Origin: Grimontia kaedaensis
Lineage (GTDB): Bacteria; Pseudomonadota; Gammaproteobacteria; Enterobacterales; Vibrionaceae
Reading direction: 5' to 3'
DNA: 64,000 nucleotides
Assembly: GCF_023746615.1 (NCBI RefSeq)
Contig: NZ_CP082275.1
Span: forward strand, 3,658,001-3,722,000
Every line of letters starts with the position of its first letter. Position 1 is the stretch's first letter. The position numbers and the translations under genes were made by a program. Below are positions 63,196 through 64,000 of this stretch, piece after piece. The notes below the pieces were generated by a model. That model worked only from the letters and a program-made list of their open reading frames with translations. It was not told where the DNA came from and did not search any database.

Positions 63196-64000
63196 ATGAG
63201 CAAGGATAAAATTGACGTCAAAGACGTTACCCCCAAAGAGTTCAACCCTAAAACCCATAAAAACAGTGGCGATCGTTTCAACCCAGGCAACCGCATCTAT
63301 GTGCGGGCAATGACTGGGGTGTTCCAAAAGCTTCGACAGAAAATGGGCTGGTTCTTTATGCTGCTGTTTGTGCTGACCCCATGGATCCCATATGGCGACC
63401 GCCAGGCGATCCTGATTGATATCGGCAAACAGCAATTCAACTTCTTCGGCACCACCCTTTGGCCTCAGGATCTGACCCTGCTTGCCACCCTGTTTATGAT
63501 CGCCGCCTTTGGTCTTTTCTTTATTACCACCTTTTTAGGGCGGGTCTGGTGTGGGTATCTCTGCCCGCAAACAGTCTGGACGTTTATCTACATCTGGTTC
63601 GAAGAAAAGCTCGAAGGTACGGCCAACAAACGAAAGAAGCAGGACTCGCTGCCAATCACGAAAGAGTTATTCCTTCGAAAAACGGCTAAACATATCTGCT
63701 GGTTTGCCGTCGCACTCCTCACCGGTCTCACATTCGTTGGCTACTTTGTGCCGGTCAAAGAGCTCTTCATTGATTTCTTTACCTTCAACAGCAGTTTCTG
63801 GGTCGCTTTCTGGGTGCTGTTTTTCAGTGTCTGTACTTACGGAAACGCTGGCTGGATGCGCTCTATAATGTGTATTCACATGTGTCCTTATGCACGCTTC
63901 CAGTCCGCTATGTTCGACAAAGACACCTTTATCGTGGGTTACGACCAAAAACGCGGAGAAGCGCGGGGCCCAAGACCACGGAAAAAAGATCCTAAAGAGT
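63196..64000 (+). CDS. ccoG: Cytochrome c oxidase accessory protein CcoG (RdxA/FixG), N-terminal part
   Basis: The reading frame is open to the window edge (268 codons), so the C-terminus is missing. CcoG is a membrane ferredoxin-like protein that reduces copper for assembly of the cbb3-type oxidase. The N-terminal cytosolic segment is followed by hydrophobic helices (about 50-65, 90-120, 155-180, 195-215). The family cysteine motifs are present: RVWCGYLCPQTVWTFIYIW and SIMCIHMCPYARFQSAM, where CxxxCP pairs lie. The start ATG 63196 has AAGGA and AGG upstream. A ccoNOPQ or ccoS gene may lie nearby beyond the window; none is visible here. Confidence 0.93.
   Translation, partial: MSKDKIDVKDVTPKEFNPKTHKNSGDRFNPGNRIYVRAMTGVFQKLRQKMGWFFMLLFVLTPWIPYGDRQAILIDIGKQQFNFFGTTLWPQDLTLLATLFMIAAFGLFFITTFLGRVWCGYLCPQTVWTFIYIWFEEKLEGTANKRKKQDSLPITKELFLRKTAKHICWFAVALLTGLTFVGYFVPVKELFIDFFTFNSSFWVAFWVLFFSVCTYGNAGWMRSIMCIHMCPYARFQSAMFDKDTFIVGYDQKRGEARGPRPRKKDPKE

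Overview
The window looks like the origin-proximal part of the main chromosome of a member of the Vibrionaceae (Gammaproteobacteria). Gene content and local order support this: trkH-trkA-rsmB-fmt-def, LysM-dprA-smg, purEK, tsaC-hemF-aroE, an rRNA operon, thiCEFSGH, tatABC-ubiBJE, hemCDXY, cyaA-cyaY and lptM-lysA-dapF-xerC. As I remember it, this matches Vibrio chromosome 1 housekeeping synteny. The genus cannot be fixed by eye; a lineage outside core Vibrio (for example Grimontia/Enterovibrio-like) is only a guess. No transposon, prophage, integron or CRISPR array is visible and the long genes look intact.

Layout. 1-1252: tail of a bufferin-type (DUF692/DUF2063/DoxX) operon. 1249-5854 (minus): lptM-lysA-dapF-DUF484-xerC-yigB. 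5929-8880: convergent cyaY and cyaA. 9260-13350: hemCDXY. 13495-13763: a self-contained small transcription unit with a 49-residue membrane protein. 13814-17869 (minus): rsmJ and a large periplasmic-sensor GGDEF/EAL protein. 17990-19575: asnC and hemB, convergent. 19624-26644 (minus): tatD, tatABC, ubiEJB, rmuC. 26784-32291: EamA exporter, an H-NS-like small protein with a structured leader, Bcr/CflA exporter, LysR regulator, aminopeptidase P. 32356-38047 (minus): thiamine operon under a TPP riboswitch. 38061-45100 (minus): crcB, tRNA-Trp, a 43-residue membrane peptide, tRNA-Asp and a complete rrn operon (16S-Ile-Ala-23S-5S) with three tandem promoters. 45248-50260: yrdA, yrdB, aroE, hemF, tsaC, and purEK behind a PurR box. 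50335-53531 (minus): zinc-ribbon protein, smg, dprA, LysM protein. 53652-59379: def, fmt, rsmB, trkA, trkH. 59394-62099: TrhA, Spo0M-like protein and a diguanylate cyclase. 62190-64000: a structured leader with a cysteine-rich mini-ORF and a 59-residue basic protein, yihD, and the start of ccoG.

Functional themes are tetrapyrrole synthesis (hemB, hemCDXY, hemF), ubiquinone synthesis, Tat export, thiamine synthesis, translation and tRNA modification, potassium uptake, and second-messenger signalling (cAMP, c-di-GMP).

Most of the window is ordinary core genome. The less explained material is in the small intergenic units: the Cys-rich mini-ORF/leader near 62.3 kb, the three-way-junction leader near 28.0 kb, the 28-bp perfect palindrome near 60.1 kb, the two orphan small membrane proteins, and a dispersed palindromic repeat with copies at 14.6 and 62.9 kb.
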